The position numbers were made by a program, and so were the translations under genes. The notes beneath the pieces were generated by a model. That model was not told the DNA's origin. It worked only from the letters and a program-made list of their open reading frames with translations, and made no database searches. Below, piece after piece: positions 14,449-23,218 of a DNA stretch of 40,996 nucleotides. Each line of letters begins with the position of its first letter. Position 1 is the stretch's first letter. Source of the stretch: Verrucomicrobiota bacterium (lineage in GTDB: Bacteria; Verrucomicrobiota; Verrucomicrobiia; Opitutales; Opitutaceae); contig JAEWIY010000188.1 in NCBI GenBank assembly GCA_023386835.1, positions 1-40,996 on the forward strand, in the 5' to 3' direction.

Positions 14449-15660
14449 TCAGGTGATCCGGTTGAGCTGCCGGATCGCCAACATCAACACCGCATAGGTC
14501 GCGATCACCACCCACGGGATCAGCTCGAGCGAGGATTGCGCCAACAGGCCGGCAGCGGCGGGCAAGGTCGCGTTGCCAAACGCCCCCGAGCCCGACTGCC
14601 GCCCGATGATGGTCTGCACCGCTTCCGGCGCGAAGCGACGGGGCACCTCATGCATCAGGCACGGGTACATGGGCGCAAACCCGAGCCCCATCAGCGCGAG
14701 TGCCGTGCCGGCGAGCCACGGCGTCTGCGCAACGAGGAACAACAGGGCGCCCACGCCGGCCACACAGCCGCCGGCGTTGACTATCCGGCGATTGCCCCAG
14801 CGCTCCACGATGAAGCCGACGGAAAATCGCCCCACGGTGATCGCGCCGTAGAACCCGGCGGCGCAAACACCCGCCACCGGCGCGGGAAAACCTCGCGATT
14901 CCACCAGTATCGATCCCGCCCATACACCGGTGGTGCCTTCGGCGGCCACGTAGAGCACGAAGATGGCCGCTGACAACCAACCGGCGAACGAGTCGGCGGT
15001 CGCCTTGGCGCCGTTGGGTGATTCCGCCTCCGCAGCCCCTCCGCTGCTGAACGGCCGATCCGGCACCTGTGACCAGAGCCGCAGTGTGCCGAAGAAAAGC
15101 AGCGCGAGTGAAAATTGGAGCCCGGCCAGCACCAGAAATCCGCCGCGCCAGCCCCAGCCACCCGCCATGGTTTGCGCCAGGACGAGCGGACCACCGGCCG
15201 CACCGATGCCCCAGCAGGCGTGCAGCCAGTTCATGTGCCGCGCCGCGTAGTGCCGTGCCACAAAGCCGTTCAGCGCCGCGTCGACCGCGCCGGCGCCCAA
15301 CCCCAACGGGATCGCGGCGGCAATGAGCCAGGCTAATCCCTGTGCTTGCGAGATGAGCAGCAGACCGCTGCTGGTCAGCAGGCAGCTGACCGCCACGAGC
15401 GGCGCCGTATTCCAGCGGGCGATAATGCGCGCGCTCGAGAATCCCGCCACCGCCGCGAGCAACAAGGCGACCACCACCACGATACCCGCCATTCCGATCG
15501 GCAGACCGAGGTCTCGGTGCGCGCGGGGCCAAGCCACCCCAAAACTGCCGTCCGGCAACCCCAGGCTGATGTAGCCCAGGTAGATGAGCAGAAGCAAAAC
15601 TGCGGGCAAGCGGGCGGTCACCTTTCCAAGAGAGACCAGGATCCGCCAGACGCCAACCAA
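14449..15660 (-). CDS. MFS transporter
   Basis: 403 residues with about twelve hydrophobic segments. It starts with a short cytoplasmic stretch (MVGVWRILVSLGKV), then LLLLIYLGYISLGLPDGSFGVAWP, a pattern common to FucP/YfkF-like sugar or drug MFS proteins. The central loop (SQVPDRPFSSGGAAEAESPNGAKATADS) separates the two six-helix halves; FIVERWGNRRIV is the second-half loop motif. The substrate is not evident. It lies downstream of the NIPSNAP gene on the same strand with a 53-base gap and may be co-transcribed with it. Confidence 0.9.
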   Translation of the reverse strand: MVGVWRILVSLGKVTARLPAVLLLLIYLGYISLGLPDGSFGVAWPRAHRDLGLPIGMAGIVVVVALLLAAVAGFSSARIIARWNTAPLVAVSCLLTSSGLLLISQAQGLAWLIAAAIPLGLGAGAVDAALNGFVARHYAARHMNWLHACWGIGAAGGPLVLAQTMAGGWGWRGGFLVLAGLQFSLALLFFGTLRLWSQVPDRPFSSGGAAEAESPNGAKATADSFAGWLSAAIFVLYVAAEGTTGVWAGSILVESRGFPAPVAGVCAAGFYGAITVGRFSVGFIVERWGNRRIVNAGGCVAGVGALLFLVAQTPWLAGTALALMGLGFAPMYPCLMHEVPRRFAPEAVQTIIGRQSGSGAFGNATLPAAAGLLAQSSLELIPWVVIATYAVLMLAIRQLNRIT

Positions 15661-15713
15661 GGGCGTGCGCTTCCAATTGAGTAAGCGCCGGCGCCGGAAA
15701 CTGTTCCCGCAGC

Positions 15714-16562
15714 CTAGATCGCCGAATACGGCTTGGGCGCGAGGAAGCGCGCGGTGTTGCGCGATACCGTATCCGCGTACTGCGGCAGGTCTTTCATCGC
15801 GACCCAGCGCGGATCAGGACCGAACTTGGCCCAATTCCCCAGATGCGTCGCGAGATCAACGCCGCCAGTGATGTAGCGCAGGTGCGGCAAATCCGGGCCG
15901 GCCAGCGCCTGGCCAAAAAACACCGGCGACATCCCAAGGCTGCGCATGAGCTCCGTCTCGCCCTCATCAAACATCGCCATCTTCGCCAGCGCCTTCAGTT
16001 CGCTGTAACTCTCGTAGTCCCGCATCTCGAAAACCCGAGTGGGCACCCGGTCGCGCGAGAACGCCGGCAGTTCGAGGCGCGGCATGCTGCGAAAGGCGAG
16101 CAGTAGCCAGCTGTCGATGCGTTCGAAACCCGGACGCTCCTTCGGCACCTGCAGGTACTCGGCGCCCGCCTTCTGGACGGCGGGATCCGCAGCCAACGAC
16201 GCGGCAACGTCGACATAGGACTCCAGCGTGGCGTGCGGGATCAGCACCCAGACGGGCGAGCGCGGCTTGGGGGTGGAGGTGGCGTTTTTGCGGTCGATGT
16301 CGAGTTCGGTGAACGCGCCCACGGTCTTGAGGCCACGCTTCGCCAGGGCCGGGAACAGCGCTTGCTCGAGATACCGATCGAGCACCGCCGCCTCCGCATC
16401 CGCCTTCAGGCGGGAATCCGCAGCCAGCCGGTAACAGCGCAGTTCGTAGTACTCCCGGCCCGACGTGGAGCCGGGGGCGGCCGCAGACGCAAAGGAGCCG
16501 GCAGCAGCGGTGGCGGAGGCAGCAAGGGAGGCTTTCAAGAAGGAACGGCGGGGCACATTCAT
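15714..16562 (-). CDS. NIPSNAP family protein with Tat signal
   Basis: 282 residues from the ATG at 16562, which starts a twin-arginine signal (PRRSFLKASLAASA). Two NIPSNAP-type ferredoxin-like repeats follow: one from about REYYELRCYRLA and one from about TRVFEMRDYESYSELKALAKMAMF. The FG-rich end of the second (DLATHLGNWAKFGPDPRWVAMKDL) is typical of the Verrucomicrobia/Planctomycetes NIPSNAP proteins, which are exported by Tat and of unknown function. The frame is open upstream to 16610, but that start would bury the Tat motif. Confidence 0.9.
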   Translation of the reverse strand: MNVPRRSFLKASLAASATAAAGSFASAAAPGSTSGREYYELRCYRLAADSRLKADAEAAVLDRYLEQALFPALAKRGLKTVGAFTELDIDRKNATSTPKPRSPVWVLIPHATLESYVDVAASLAADPAVQKAGAEYLQVPKERPGFERIDSWLLLAFRSMPRLELPAFSRDRVPTRVFEMRDYESYSELKALAKMAMFDEGETELMRSLGMSPVFFGQALAGPDLPHLRYITGGVDLATHLGNWAKFGPDPRWVAMKDLPQYADTVSRNTARFLAPKPYSAI

Positions 16563-16769
16563 GGGTCGACTGCCCAGCCTAACTCCTGACCCGCCGAGCG
16601 CCAGCGGCATATGTGACGGCCGGGCAGATTCGCGTCAGCGCAAGGAGCGGCGTCCTGCGTCAGCGACACCTTGGCTCGCGACGGCGGGCGGAGTTAGCGC
16701 ACCTGACGCCGCGCATCCATCCGCTTCAGCCGGCTGCACGAAGCGCGCCATCCGGCGTCCGTTTCGGGC

Positions 16770-18164
16770 TCAGTTGAAAGCGAGCTTCTCGGCGTACGCC
16801 AGCTGCTCCTCCGCCGTGGAGTACTCCGTCCACTTCGCGACGCGCAACAGGCTGCCGCCGGTCGAACTCGACGTCGTGACCTCGAGACTGTCGAGCCCCT
16901 CGTACCACGAAGCGGTGACACCGCCGTTGAACGTGATGGTCTCACCCACAATGGCGCCCTTGAAGTGGCCGTTGGCGCCGCCGCCATTGACGGTGATGTC
17001 GGCGCCCGGTGCATACACCACCGCGCTCAGCTGGCCATTGCCGCCCAGGGACATCGACTGCGAGGGATTCGCGTCCTTGGCGCGCGTGCCGTAGAGCACG
17101 AAGTTGCCCGGATAGCTGCCGTTGGAAACCGAGTTGCCCGCCAGGTTGACGCCCGACTGCGTGTAGATCTTGAGCGAGCTTGTCTCAGGGATGTTGATAC
17201 GTGCATTGCCGGTGACCGACAGCGCCGTCCCGCTGACGGATGTATCCGTCAACACGATCGTGACGTCCGCGTTCTCCGCGATCTGCAACGTCTGGTGGCC
17301 GCTCAACTGGATCTGGGTGATCTGGTACGTGCCGCTCGAAACCGTCTGGCTCGCGTCCAGCACCGGTTTGTCCGAGACGTCGGGCGCCTGCGGTTCCGGC
17401 AGGTTCATCTTCGCATCATAGCTGACGCGGGACATGTCGCGCGTGCCGGCGGGAGCATTGAGGTTACCGCTGATCACCGACTGTTTCTTGTCGCTGAGGC
17501 CCGAGCGATCCGGCGCGCCGACCGCGATGAAACCGTAAACCTTGGAATTGCCGACGTCGGCCGAATCGGCCTCGAGCGCCAGCGTGGTCACCGTGACATT
17601 GGCGGCGCGGTTGCTCGCATACGGCTCCCGCGTGTAACTGTCCAACGTGCCGGGCGCTCCGTTCATTTTGATTTTCGGCGCCACGAACCCGCGCATCGGA
17701 ACCGGCACCGACGAATCAGAAATGGTCGCGACCCGCGTCAGTTCGACCCCAATCCATTTCTCAATCGGCTTGCCGCGGTACGGCTGGATGGACGAGCGCG
17801 CGTAGATGACTGGATTGTTGCTGGTGCGGTCCTGGATGTGGACGCGGACCTTGCCGGTGACATTACCCGCGTAGGTGAAACCCTCGAGCAGGGCGTCGGC
17901 GGACGAACCGGAGACGGTCCAGGGACTGGGCAACGAATTGTTGAGTGCCCACAGGCCGTGCTCCAGGCCTGCCTCGGCGAGGTTGGTCGCCACATTGGAG
18001 TACAAGGCGCGGTTGGAGATCTCGAGCGTGTTGCGCCCCAGCTGGAGATAGCTGCCCAAGGCCACCGCGACGCCCAGTGAGAGGACCAGAGCGATGAGCA
18101 GGACCGAGCCGCGTTGGGCATCGGGGGTGGCGGGGCGGCGGGAAGCGCGGGCGGGCGAGCTCAT
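16770..18164 (-). CDS. PilX-like minor pilin with long C-terminal beta-rich domain
   Basis: 464 residues. The N-terminal QRGSVLLIALVLSLGVAVALGSYLQL resembles PilX-type minor pilins: a short basic leader, then a hydrophobic helix carrying ARNxxEISNRALYSNVATNLAEAGLEHGLWAL-like sequence. The remaining 350 residues are rich in Ser, Thr, Asn and Gly with short beta repeats (ITVNGGGANGHFKGAIVGETITFNGG), matching what is usually called DUF7305 in such proteins. Start overlaps the PulJ-like stop by four bases (ATGA at 18161-18164). Last gene of a three-gene minor-pilin cassette; probably sits at the tip of, or is exported by, a type IV pilus or type II secretion-like machine encoded elsewhere. Confidence 0.88.
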   Translation of the reverse strand: MSSPARASRRPATPDAQRGSVLLIALVLSLGVAVALGSYLQLGRNTLEISNRALYSNVATNLAEAGLEHGLWALNNSLPSPWTVSGSSADALLEGFTYAGNVTGKVRVHIQDRTSNNPVIYARSSIQPYRGKPIEKWIGVELTRVATISDSSVPVPMRGFVAPKIKMNGAPGTLDSYTREPYASNRAANVTVTTLALEADSADVGNSKVYGFIAVGAPDRSGLSDKKQSVISGNLNAPAGTRDMSRVSYDAKMNLPEPQAPDVSDKPVLDASQTVSSGTYQITQIQLSGHQTLQIAENADVTIVLTDTSVSGTALSVTGNARINIPETSSLKIYTQSGVNLAGNSVSNGSYPGNFVLYGTRAKDANPSQSMSLGGNGQLSAVVYAPGADITVNGGGANGHFKGAIVGETITFNGGVTASWYEGLDSLEVTTSSSTGGSLLRVAKWTEYSTAEEQLAYAEKLAFN

Positions 18165-18763
18165 AGCGTGACGCGTTTGTTGCGAAGGATGAAGCGGGCG
18201 GAAATCACCGTGTTGCTGGTCGACGTCACAGCGGCGCCGGTCCGCGCTGCCCGAAGAGTGAGTTGTAGCTGCTTGGTCGACCGGGAGGCGTCGTTCAGTT
18301 GCTCCTCGGTCGGCGCCACCTTGTCCAACGGGATCGCGAGCGCGGCGATCGTGTAACCGACGAGATTAAACGAATCCGGGGCGACTCCGGTAATGACCGG
18401 CTTGTCGTTGCGCGCGAAGCTCCAGTGCCCCGGCGTGGTTTCGACCAGCTCGTAGGTCACGTCAGTTGCGTCTTCGTAGCCGAGCACGATCTCGCTGGCG
18501 GACTTCCACGTGATTTCATTCGCCTCGCGGACGTCCTGCGCCAGCCGCTCGAGGGCGATCCGCGCCTGCCCCTCCATCTCCGTGTACTTCAGGAGCATGT
18601 TGCCGCTGCGGCCCAGCATGAGGAAACTCGCCATCACGCCAGCCAGCACGACGCCGGCCAGCGCGGTCGAGACCATCACTTCCACCAGGGAGAAACCGCC
18701 CCGGGCGCGGCGCGCGATCGCGTTAGCGCGTCGGATCGGTGGCAAAGAAGTCGTTGAGTCCAT
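18161..18763 (-). CDS. Prepilin-type protein (PulJ/PilW-like minor pilin)
   Basis: 200 residues from the ATG at 18763; a GTG at 18808 is an alternative. The type IV prepilin signature is GGFSLVEVMVSTALAG: leader ending in Gly, cleavage before Phe, Glu at +5, then a hydrophobic helix. After the helix the globular part (EMEGQARIALERLAQDVREANEITWKSASEIVLGY, then YELVETTPGHWSF) matches the PulJ/PilW pattern in which a helix with RL..DVR precedes a beta domain. It overlaps both neighbours, the PilV-like gene by 41 bases and the PilX-like gene by four, so the three are translationally linked. Confidence 0.9.
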   Translation of the reverse strand: MDSTTSLPPIRRANAIARRARGGFSLVEVMVSTALAGVVLAGVMASFLMLGRSGNMLLKYTEMEGQARIALERLAQDVREANEITWKSASEIVLGYEDATDVTYELVETTPGHWSFARNDKPVITGVAPDSFNLVGYTIAALAIPLDKVAPTEEQLNDASRSTKQLQLTLRAARTGAAVTSTSNTVISARFILRNKRVTL

Positions 18764-19226
18764 TGCGACAATAGTGGGTGGCGGTTGAGCGGGTATGCAG
18801 GTGGCCATCCCGCGTTGTCCAAACAGCGGTGATCACGATCTCGCGCATATCCGGGGCTCCTGGCACCGGCTGGACGGTCCGGGTCACGCTTTGGAAGCGC
18901 TTGACCAACTCGGTCTCCACGTAGTCCAGCGGCTCGCCAGCGGGCCGGCTCTTCAGCTCTTCGATGAGGTCAACGGTGGCTGGCAGCGTGATGATGTCCT
19001 CCCACGCCATCAGCCGGACGTTCTCGATCTCACTTTGCAGGATCTGGGACGCCAGGGTCGTGCCCCGGGCCAGATCCAGCGACCGGAATCCGACCTGCAT
19101 CGCCACGATCGACGACGCGATGGCGAAAACCATCACGAGGGCAGCGCAGGCGACCTCGACTAAAGTGAAACCTCTATTATCGAAGCCACGCTGCGCCCGT
19201 GGGCGAAGCGGCGGAAGCTGGAGCAC
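18723..19226 (-). CDS. Prepilin-type protein (PilV/PulI-like minor pilin)
   Basis: 167 residues, GTG start at 19226. Prepilin site NRGFTLVEVACAALVMVFAIASSIVAMQVG (described in parts: leader ending RG, FTLVE, then a helix). The downstream segment with ARGTTLASQILQSEIENVRLMAWEDI and ending RTVQPVPGAPDMREIVITAVWTTRDG is typical of PilV/PulI. It is the first gene of the cassette. No clear ribosome site precedes the GTG; instead the AT-rich palindrome GTAAA-A-TTTAC ends three bases upstream of the start codon. Confidence 0.9.
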   Translation of the reverse strand: MLQLPPLRPRAQRGFDNRGFTLVEVACAALVMVFAIASSIVAMQVGFRSLDLARGTTLASQILQSEIENVRLMAWEDIITLPATVDLIEELKSRPAGEPLDYVETELVKRFQSVTRTVQPVPGAPDMREIVITAVWTTRDGHLHTRSTATHYCRNGLNDFFATDPTR

Positions 19227-19498
19227 AGGTAAAATTTACACGGTCCTTACAACTTCGGCCAAGTACATTTAGGTCCCTTTATAGGTAGTAGAATTACGAC
19301 CGAACGCCGGGTAAACACCTCACCAGCCGCGCGCAAAGGGATCCGGAGCTAAGTTCATAAGCGCCGCCTTGCGAGCCCGATACAGACGCCCAATCCTCAC
19401 ACGGAAATACCCTACCGCCAACGTGCGCCCGGCCTGCTCAATGTCCCGCGCGCGAAAAACAGGCGGGGCGCACGTAGGGCTGACGGAACACCCTCCGT
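19227..19498. promoter_or_regulatory. AT-rich upstream region of the minor-pilin cassette
   Basis: No gene is seen. Bases 19229-19310 are markedly AT-richer than the surroundings and contain the 11-base palindrome GTAAA-A-TTTAC (19229-19239). This is where the promoter of the minus-strand pilin operon should be. A precise -10/-35 could not be fixed by eye. Confidence 0.45.
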
Positions 19499-19509
19499 TT
19501 ATATAAACG
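19496..19509. repeat. Perfect 14-bp palindrome CGTTTATATAAACG
   Basis: An AT-rich perfect dyad without spacer, in otherwise GC-rich DNA. It overlaps the stop codon of the possible small minus-strand gene that follows. The symmetric TATATA core suggests a protein-binding site rather than a terminator. Confidence 0.45.
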
Positions 19510-19816
19510 CGTGAACATCGCGATCCGTGCAGGAACGGTCCTCGTCCCCGCCGTCATCGACAACCCGACGTCGATCCTTGAAGGACACGAGCGTGCTCGC
19601 GGATGCCGCAGCACGCTCCCCGGTCGCACCCACGATCTGCAGGACCTCCGGCCGTACACGCTCTCTCCCGCCCCTTCGCAGCCAGCCGTTGAAGTCCAGT
19701 CCACTCAGCTGAACCAGCTTGGCGTGCCAATGGAACGGCTTTTGGCGGTCATCAAACTCGAGCGAAACGAGATCCGCGGAGTGCGCGCGGATGCCCGAAC
19801 AGCTCTTGGCTGCCAT
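19499..19816 (-). CDS. Possible small hypothetical protein or gene remnant
   Basis: 105 residues from the ATG at 19816; the frame is open upstream to 19930. The family was not recognised. The middle (LVSLEFDDRQKPFHWHAKLVQLSGLDFNGWLRR) has a plausible alternating hydrophobic pattern, and the tail is acidic and basic (FKDRRRVVDDGGDEDRSCTDRDVHAFI). Third-position GC is lower than in neighbouring genes, and a plus-strand frame of similar length overlaps it, so this may be a decaying gene. It would lie 71 bases downstream of the DUF1579 stop on the same strand. Confidence 0.35.
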   Translation of the reverse strand: MAAKSCSGIRAHSADLVSLEFDDRQKPFHWHAKLVQLSGLDFNGWLRRGGRERVRPEVLQIVGATGERAAASASTLVSFKDRRRVVDDGGDEDRSCTDRDVHAFI

Positions 19817-19887
19817 GCCGGCGAGCCGCTGACCCGCCGGCCGGATTGGATCACTGCGCCGCCGGCGAGGGCGGCGCGGCGCGGAAG

Positions 19888-20427
19888 CTACTTCGAGCGG
19901 CGATAGTGCGCCGTCATGAACTGCGTCCACTTGCCGTCTTCACCGAGGGTACGTGAACGCAAGATACGGTGGTCGTCGGACATGACTTCGATGATGTCCT
20001 GATAACGTGCCGTCTTCTTCGGGTCCATGAAGCTGGGCCCTTCCGCATCGAGCGTGAGCACCCGTTTCGCGGCGTCCAGCTGACCCTCGTAAATCCAGAG
20101 GTGAGTCATCATCGAGCCGATCCACGTGCCGACAAAACGTTGCCGCTGCGGATCGTAGCCCAAGGTCACCAGCATCCGAGCCTCTCCCCCGCCGCCGGGC
20201 ATCTCACCTTTGCCGTCGCCAAGGATCCAGATGTCGCCAAACGCCCGAACGGATTCGGTCCCTTTGGACTTCATCCCCTGACCGGACTCATCCACACACT
20301 CGGACTCGAACGTCCACTCGCCGACGAGTTTCTGGAGCCATTGGTGCTCAGCTTGGGGTTTCGCGAAATGGGCTTCACAACCCTGGGTGTTTTCCTGGGT
20401 CAGGGTGGAGGAGGAGGCGGATTCCAT
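19888..20427 (-). CDS. DUF1579 family protein
   Basis: 179 residues. After about 25 variable residues comes the DUF1579 core: HQWLQKLVGEWTFESEC, then RAFGDIWILGDGKGEMPGGG, LVTLGYDPQRQRFVGTWIGSMMTHLWIYEG, and GEDGKWTQFMTAHYRR at the C-terminus. The family forms a calycin-like barrel of unknown ligand, and many members are cytosolic or stress-linked. It is monocistronic in appearance, 269 bases after the PSCyt/LRR gene on the same strand. Confidence 0.9.
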   Translation of the reverse strand: MESASSSTLTQENTQGCEAHFAKPQAEHQWLQKLVGEWTFESECVDESGQGMKSKGTESVRAFGDIWILGDGKGEMPGGGGEARMLVTLGYDPQRQRFVGTWIGSMMTHLWIYEGQLDAAKRVLTLDAEGPSFMDPKKTARYQDIIEVMSDDHRILRSRTLGEDGKWTQFMTAHYRRSK

Positions 20428-20696
20428 AATGAGTGCGGGTCGAGGTGAACGAGTACAGGTGGTTCAAACTCAGAGCAAAGTCGGTGATCCGGGACGGGCC
20501 GACCAAGAGCTCTGCGTTCAGCGGTACGACGAATGAGACCCCCGCCTTCCGGACATCGTTTAAGATCTCCCTCGCTTTTTTCCCGTCATTGCTGCGGAGG
20601 ACGGCGCAACCTGCGTCGCGGAAAGTCGAAGGTTCATTTCAGGCAGCGCTTTCGGCACCGATTCAGCGCCGACCGCCCACCTCAATCGACAAACAC

Positions 20697-21656
20697 TCAG
20701 CGGCTGGCACCCGCCGCCCCGTCCGCCACCGCGGTTTCCGCTGCCGTCGCCGCTTCTCCGCCTTCGGTGATCGGAGCCGCCGCCAAGTCGGCCTGCGCCT
20801 CCTGAACGGTCACCTGCGTGTCGAAGGTCCAGAGATGCTGCAGCGCCGGGAGCCCCTGCAACGCCGCCACGCCCCGATCGTCGACTGCAGTCGCAGTGAG
20901 ATTCAACGTCTCCAGCTTCACCAACGGCGCCAGTACCGCCAATCCGTCCGACGTGATGCCGGTGCGCGTCAGGTCGAGCCGGCGCAGATTGCTGAAGGTG
21001 GCGAGCGTCGCCAATCCGGTATCCGTAACTCGCGTACGAGCCAGCTCCGCTTCGACGATCAGGGGCGCCAACGGCATGAGCGACGCCAGCGTGCGATCGT
21101 CACAATGGCCGGGCGAGCTCGCGGTTCGCAGGATAATTCCGTCGGTCGTCGATTGTGACCGCGGCACCAGTTTCACGCCCAATTCCCGTTGCAACCGCAC
21201 AATCTCCGCCGCCAGCGGACGCCAATCCGGGGCCACCGGCTCAACCGCCCGCTTCGGCCGCAGCGGCGGAGCCTCGGCGAACGCCGTGACCGGCGCCGTC
21301 TCCGACGCCCCGGCCGCAATCCACAACTCAATCACCTTGATCTCGTCAGGCGTCAGCAGCGGCTTCCCGTCCGCCGGCATGACGTCGTCATCGTGTTCGG
21401 GCAGCGTGATCCGACGGAGCAATTCGCTCTCCGCCGGCGAACCCGCCGCGATCACATCCCCCGAGTCACCGCCCGAGATGATCCAGGCGTACGTATCCAA
21501 CCTCAGCTCGCCTTTGTCCTTCTCCGAACCGTGACACGACACACAGTGCTGCTCGAACACCGGCGCCACGCGGGCTTCGTAGAACGATGGCTCGGCCGCG
21601 AGCGGGAGGGTCAGCAGCCCGGCCAAGCCGGCCCGGCGGAAGATCAGGGTATCCAT
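20697..21656 (-). CDS. Planctomycete-type cytochrome c domain protein with leucine-rich repeats
   Basis: 319 residues from the ATG at 21656; longer upstream starts lie inside the DUF1501 gene and are rejected. A short signal peptide (RRAGLAGLLTLPLAAEP) is followed by a PSCyt1-type heme domain, SFYEARVAPVFEQH-C38-V-S-C41-H42, ending with the usual DDVMPADGKPLLTPDEIKVIELWIAAGA. Residues about 200-295 form at least four leucine-rich repeats (RTRVTDTGLATLATF, NLRRLDLTRTGITSDGLAVL, LETLNLTATAVDDRGVAAL). The tail is Ala-rich. It starts two bases after the DUF1501 stop and is the third gene of the PSD1 operon. It is probably exported; the heme function is unknown. Confidence 0.9.
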   Translation of the reverse strand: MDTLIFRRAGLAGLLTLPLAAEPSFYEARVAPVFEQHCVSCHGSEKDKGELRLDTYAWIISGGDSGDVIAAGSPAESELLRRITLPEHDDDVMPADGKPLLTPDEIKVIELWIAAGASETAPVTAFAEAPPLRPKRAVEPVAPDWRPLAAEIVRLQRELGVKLVPRSQSTTDGIILRTASSPGHCDDRTLASLMPLAPLIVEAELARTRVTDTGLATLATFSNLRRLDLTRTGITSDGLAVLAPLVKLETLNLTATAVDDRGVAALQGLPALQHLWTFDTQVTVQEAQADLAAAPITEGGEAATAAETAVADGAAGASR

Positions 21657-21658
21657 AA

Positions 21659-23215
21659 TCAGGCGACGAGGCCCTGGATGACCCTGGCTGGAATGACGCC
21701 GGTCAGCTTTTGATCCAGCCCCTGGAACTTGAAGGTGAGCCGGTTGTGATCGAGGCCGAAGAGGTGGAGGATCGTGGCGTGCAGGTCGCGCACGTGCACC
21801 GGGTCCTTGGCGATATTGTAGGAGAAATCGTCCGTTTCGCCGAAGGCCACCCCCGGCTTCACACCGCCGCCGGCCATCCACATCGAAAAACACCGCGGGT
21901 GATGGTCGCGCCCGTAGTTGTCGGCCCGTAACGTGCCTTGGGAATAAACGGTTCGCCCGAACTCGCCGCCCCAGATGACGACCGTGTCGTCCAGCATACC
22001 CCGTCGCTTGAGATCCTTGATCAAACCGGCGGTCGGCTGATCCGAGTCCTCCGCCAACACCCGAATGTTGTTCGGCAGGTTCGTGTGCTGATCCCAGCTG
22101 CGCAGGAAGATCTGGCTGAAACGCACGCCCCGCTCCGCCAGCCGGCGCGCCATGAGGCAGTTGTAGGCGAAGGTGCCGGGCTCGCGCGCCTTCGGCCCGT
22201 AAAGATCCCAGGTCGATGCCGGCTCGTCCGAGAAGTCCGTGAGTTCCGGCACGGACGTCTGCATCCGAAACGCCATCTCGTACTGCGAAATCCGCGTGTT
22301 GATCTCGGGATCCCCCACCCGTTCGAAGAGCTGTCGGTTGAGGTCGTTGACGCCGTCGATCATGGCCCGGCGCAGGTCGCCGTTCACGCCGGGCGGATTG
22401 TTGATGTAGAGCACGGGATCGTTACCGGAGCGCAACGACACGCCCGCGTGTTGGGGCGAAAGGAAACCCGAGGACCATAAACGATTGGAGAGCGCCTGCA
22501 CGTTCGCGCGGATCGGCATCTTCGACGTCATGACGACGAAGGTCGGCAACTCGTCGTTGACCGCGCCGAGCCCGTACGAAAGCCACGCGCCGAGCGACGC
22601 GCGCCCGGAAAACATGTTGCCGGTGGTGATCTGCAGGATCGCAGGCTCGTGGTTGATCGCCTCCGTGTAGAGCGACTTGATCACGCAAAGCTCATCCGCC
22701 ACCTGCGCGGTGTAGGGGAAAAGCTCCGACACATAATGCCCCGCCTTCCCCTGGCGGGTAAATTTGTAGATGCTCGGCGCGATCGGGAACCGCGCCTGGC
22801 TGGCCGTCATGCCCGTCAGCACCTGACCGCCACGCACGGACTCCGGCAGGTCCTGGTTCACCATGTCCGCCAGCCGCGGTTTGTAGTCCCACGTCTCGAA
22901 CTGGGACGGCGCGCCGGCCATGAAGAGGTAGATGGCGCGTTTCGCCTTGGGGGCGAAGTGCGGCACGTTGCCCGGCAGCCCGGTGACCGCGGAAGGCGCA
23001 GCCGTGTTCGCGAGCAGGTCCGGCGCGGTTCGGCCCAGAATGGACGCCAGCGCCGCCCAGCCCAGCGCCTTCGCGCCCCGCCCGAGAAAGTGGCGACGCG
23101 TTTCGAGCTCCAGCCACTCCTGCTTCAGTCCAAGGGGCACGTGCGGAAGATCCCACACGGTTGGGTGATCGCCGCAGTGATCGGAGCAAAGATCGTGATC
23201 GTCGTGCGCGTGCAT
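21659..23215 (-). CDS. DUF1501 domain-containing protein
   Basis: 518 residues, full length for the family. A His-rich N-terminus (MHAHDDHDLCSDHCGDH) precedes a twin-arginine-like signal (RRHFLGRGAKALGWAALASILG) at residues 40-62. The body has the DUF1501 blocks KRAIYLFMAGAPSQFETWDYKP, INHEPAILQITTGNMFSGRASLGAWLSYGLG, WDQHTNLPNNIR and VIWGGEFGRTVYSQG, ending in GRDHHPRCFSMWMAGGGVKPG. DUF1501 proteins are alkaline-phosphatase/sulfatase-superfamily relatives encoded beside PSD1 proteins in Planctomycetota and Verrucomicrobiota. The gene is 3 bases downstream of the PSD1 gene and 2 upstream of the cytochrome-LRR gene. Biochemical role unknown. Confidence 0.95.
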   Translation of the reverse strand: MHAHDDHDLCSDHCGDHPTVWDLPHVPLGLKQEWLELETRRHFLGRGAKALGWAALASILGRTAPDLLANTAAPSAVTGLPGNVPHFAPKAKRAIYLFMAGAPSQFETWDYKPRLADMVNQDLPESVRGGQVLTGMTASQARFPIAPSIYKFTRQGKAGHYVSELFPYTAQVADELCVIKSLYTEAINHEPAILQITTGNMFSGRASLGAWLSYGLGAVNDELPTFVVMTSKMPIRANVQALSNRLWSSGFLSPQHAGVSLRSGNDPVLYINNPPGVNGDLRRAMIDGVNDLNRQLFERVGDPEINTRISQYEMAFRMQTSVPELTDFSDEPASTWDLYGPKAREPGTFAYNCLMARRLAERGVRFSQIFLRSWDQHTNLPNNIRVLAEDSDQPTAGLIKDLKRRGMLDDTVVIWGGEFGRTVYSQGTLRADNYGRDHHPRCFSMWMAGGGVKPGVAFGETDDFSYNIAKDPVHVRDLHATILHLFGLDHNRLTFKFQGLDQKLTGVIPARVIQGLVA

Positions 23216-23218
23216 GGG

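Noticed and set aside
19511..19906. 131-codon plus-strand frame between the pilin cassette and DUF1579
   Set aside because: No recognisable pattern, overlaps the 3' end of DUF1579 on the other strand, and the opposite frame has a more protein-like hydrophobic pattern.
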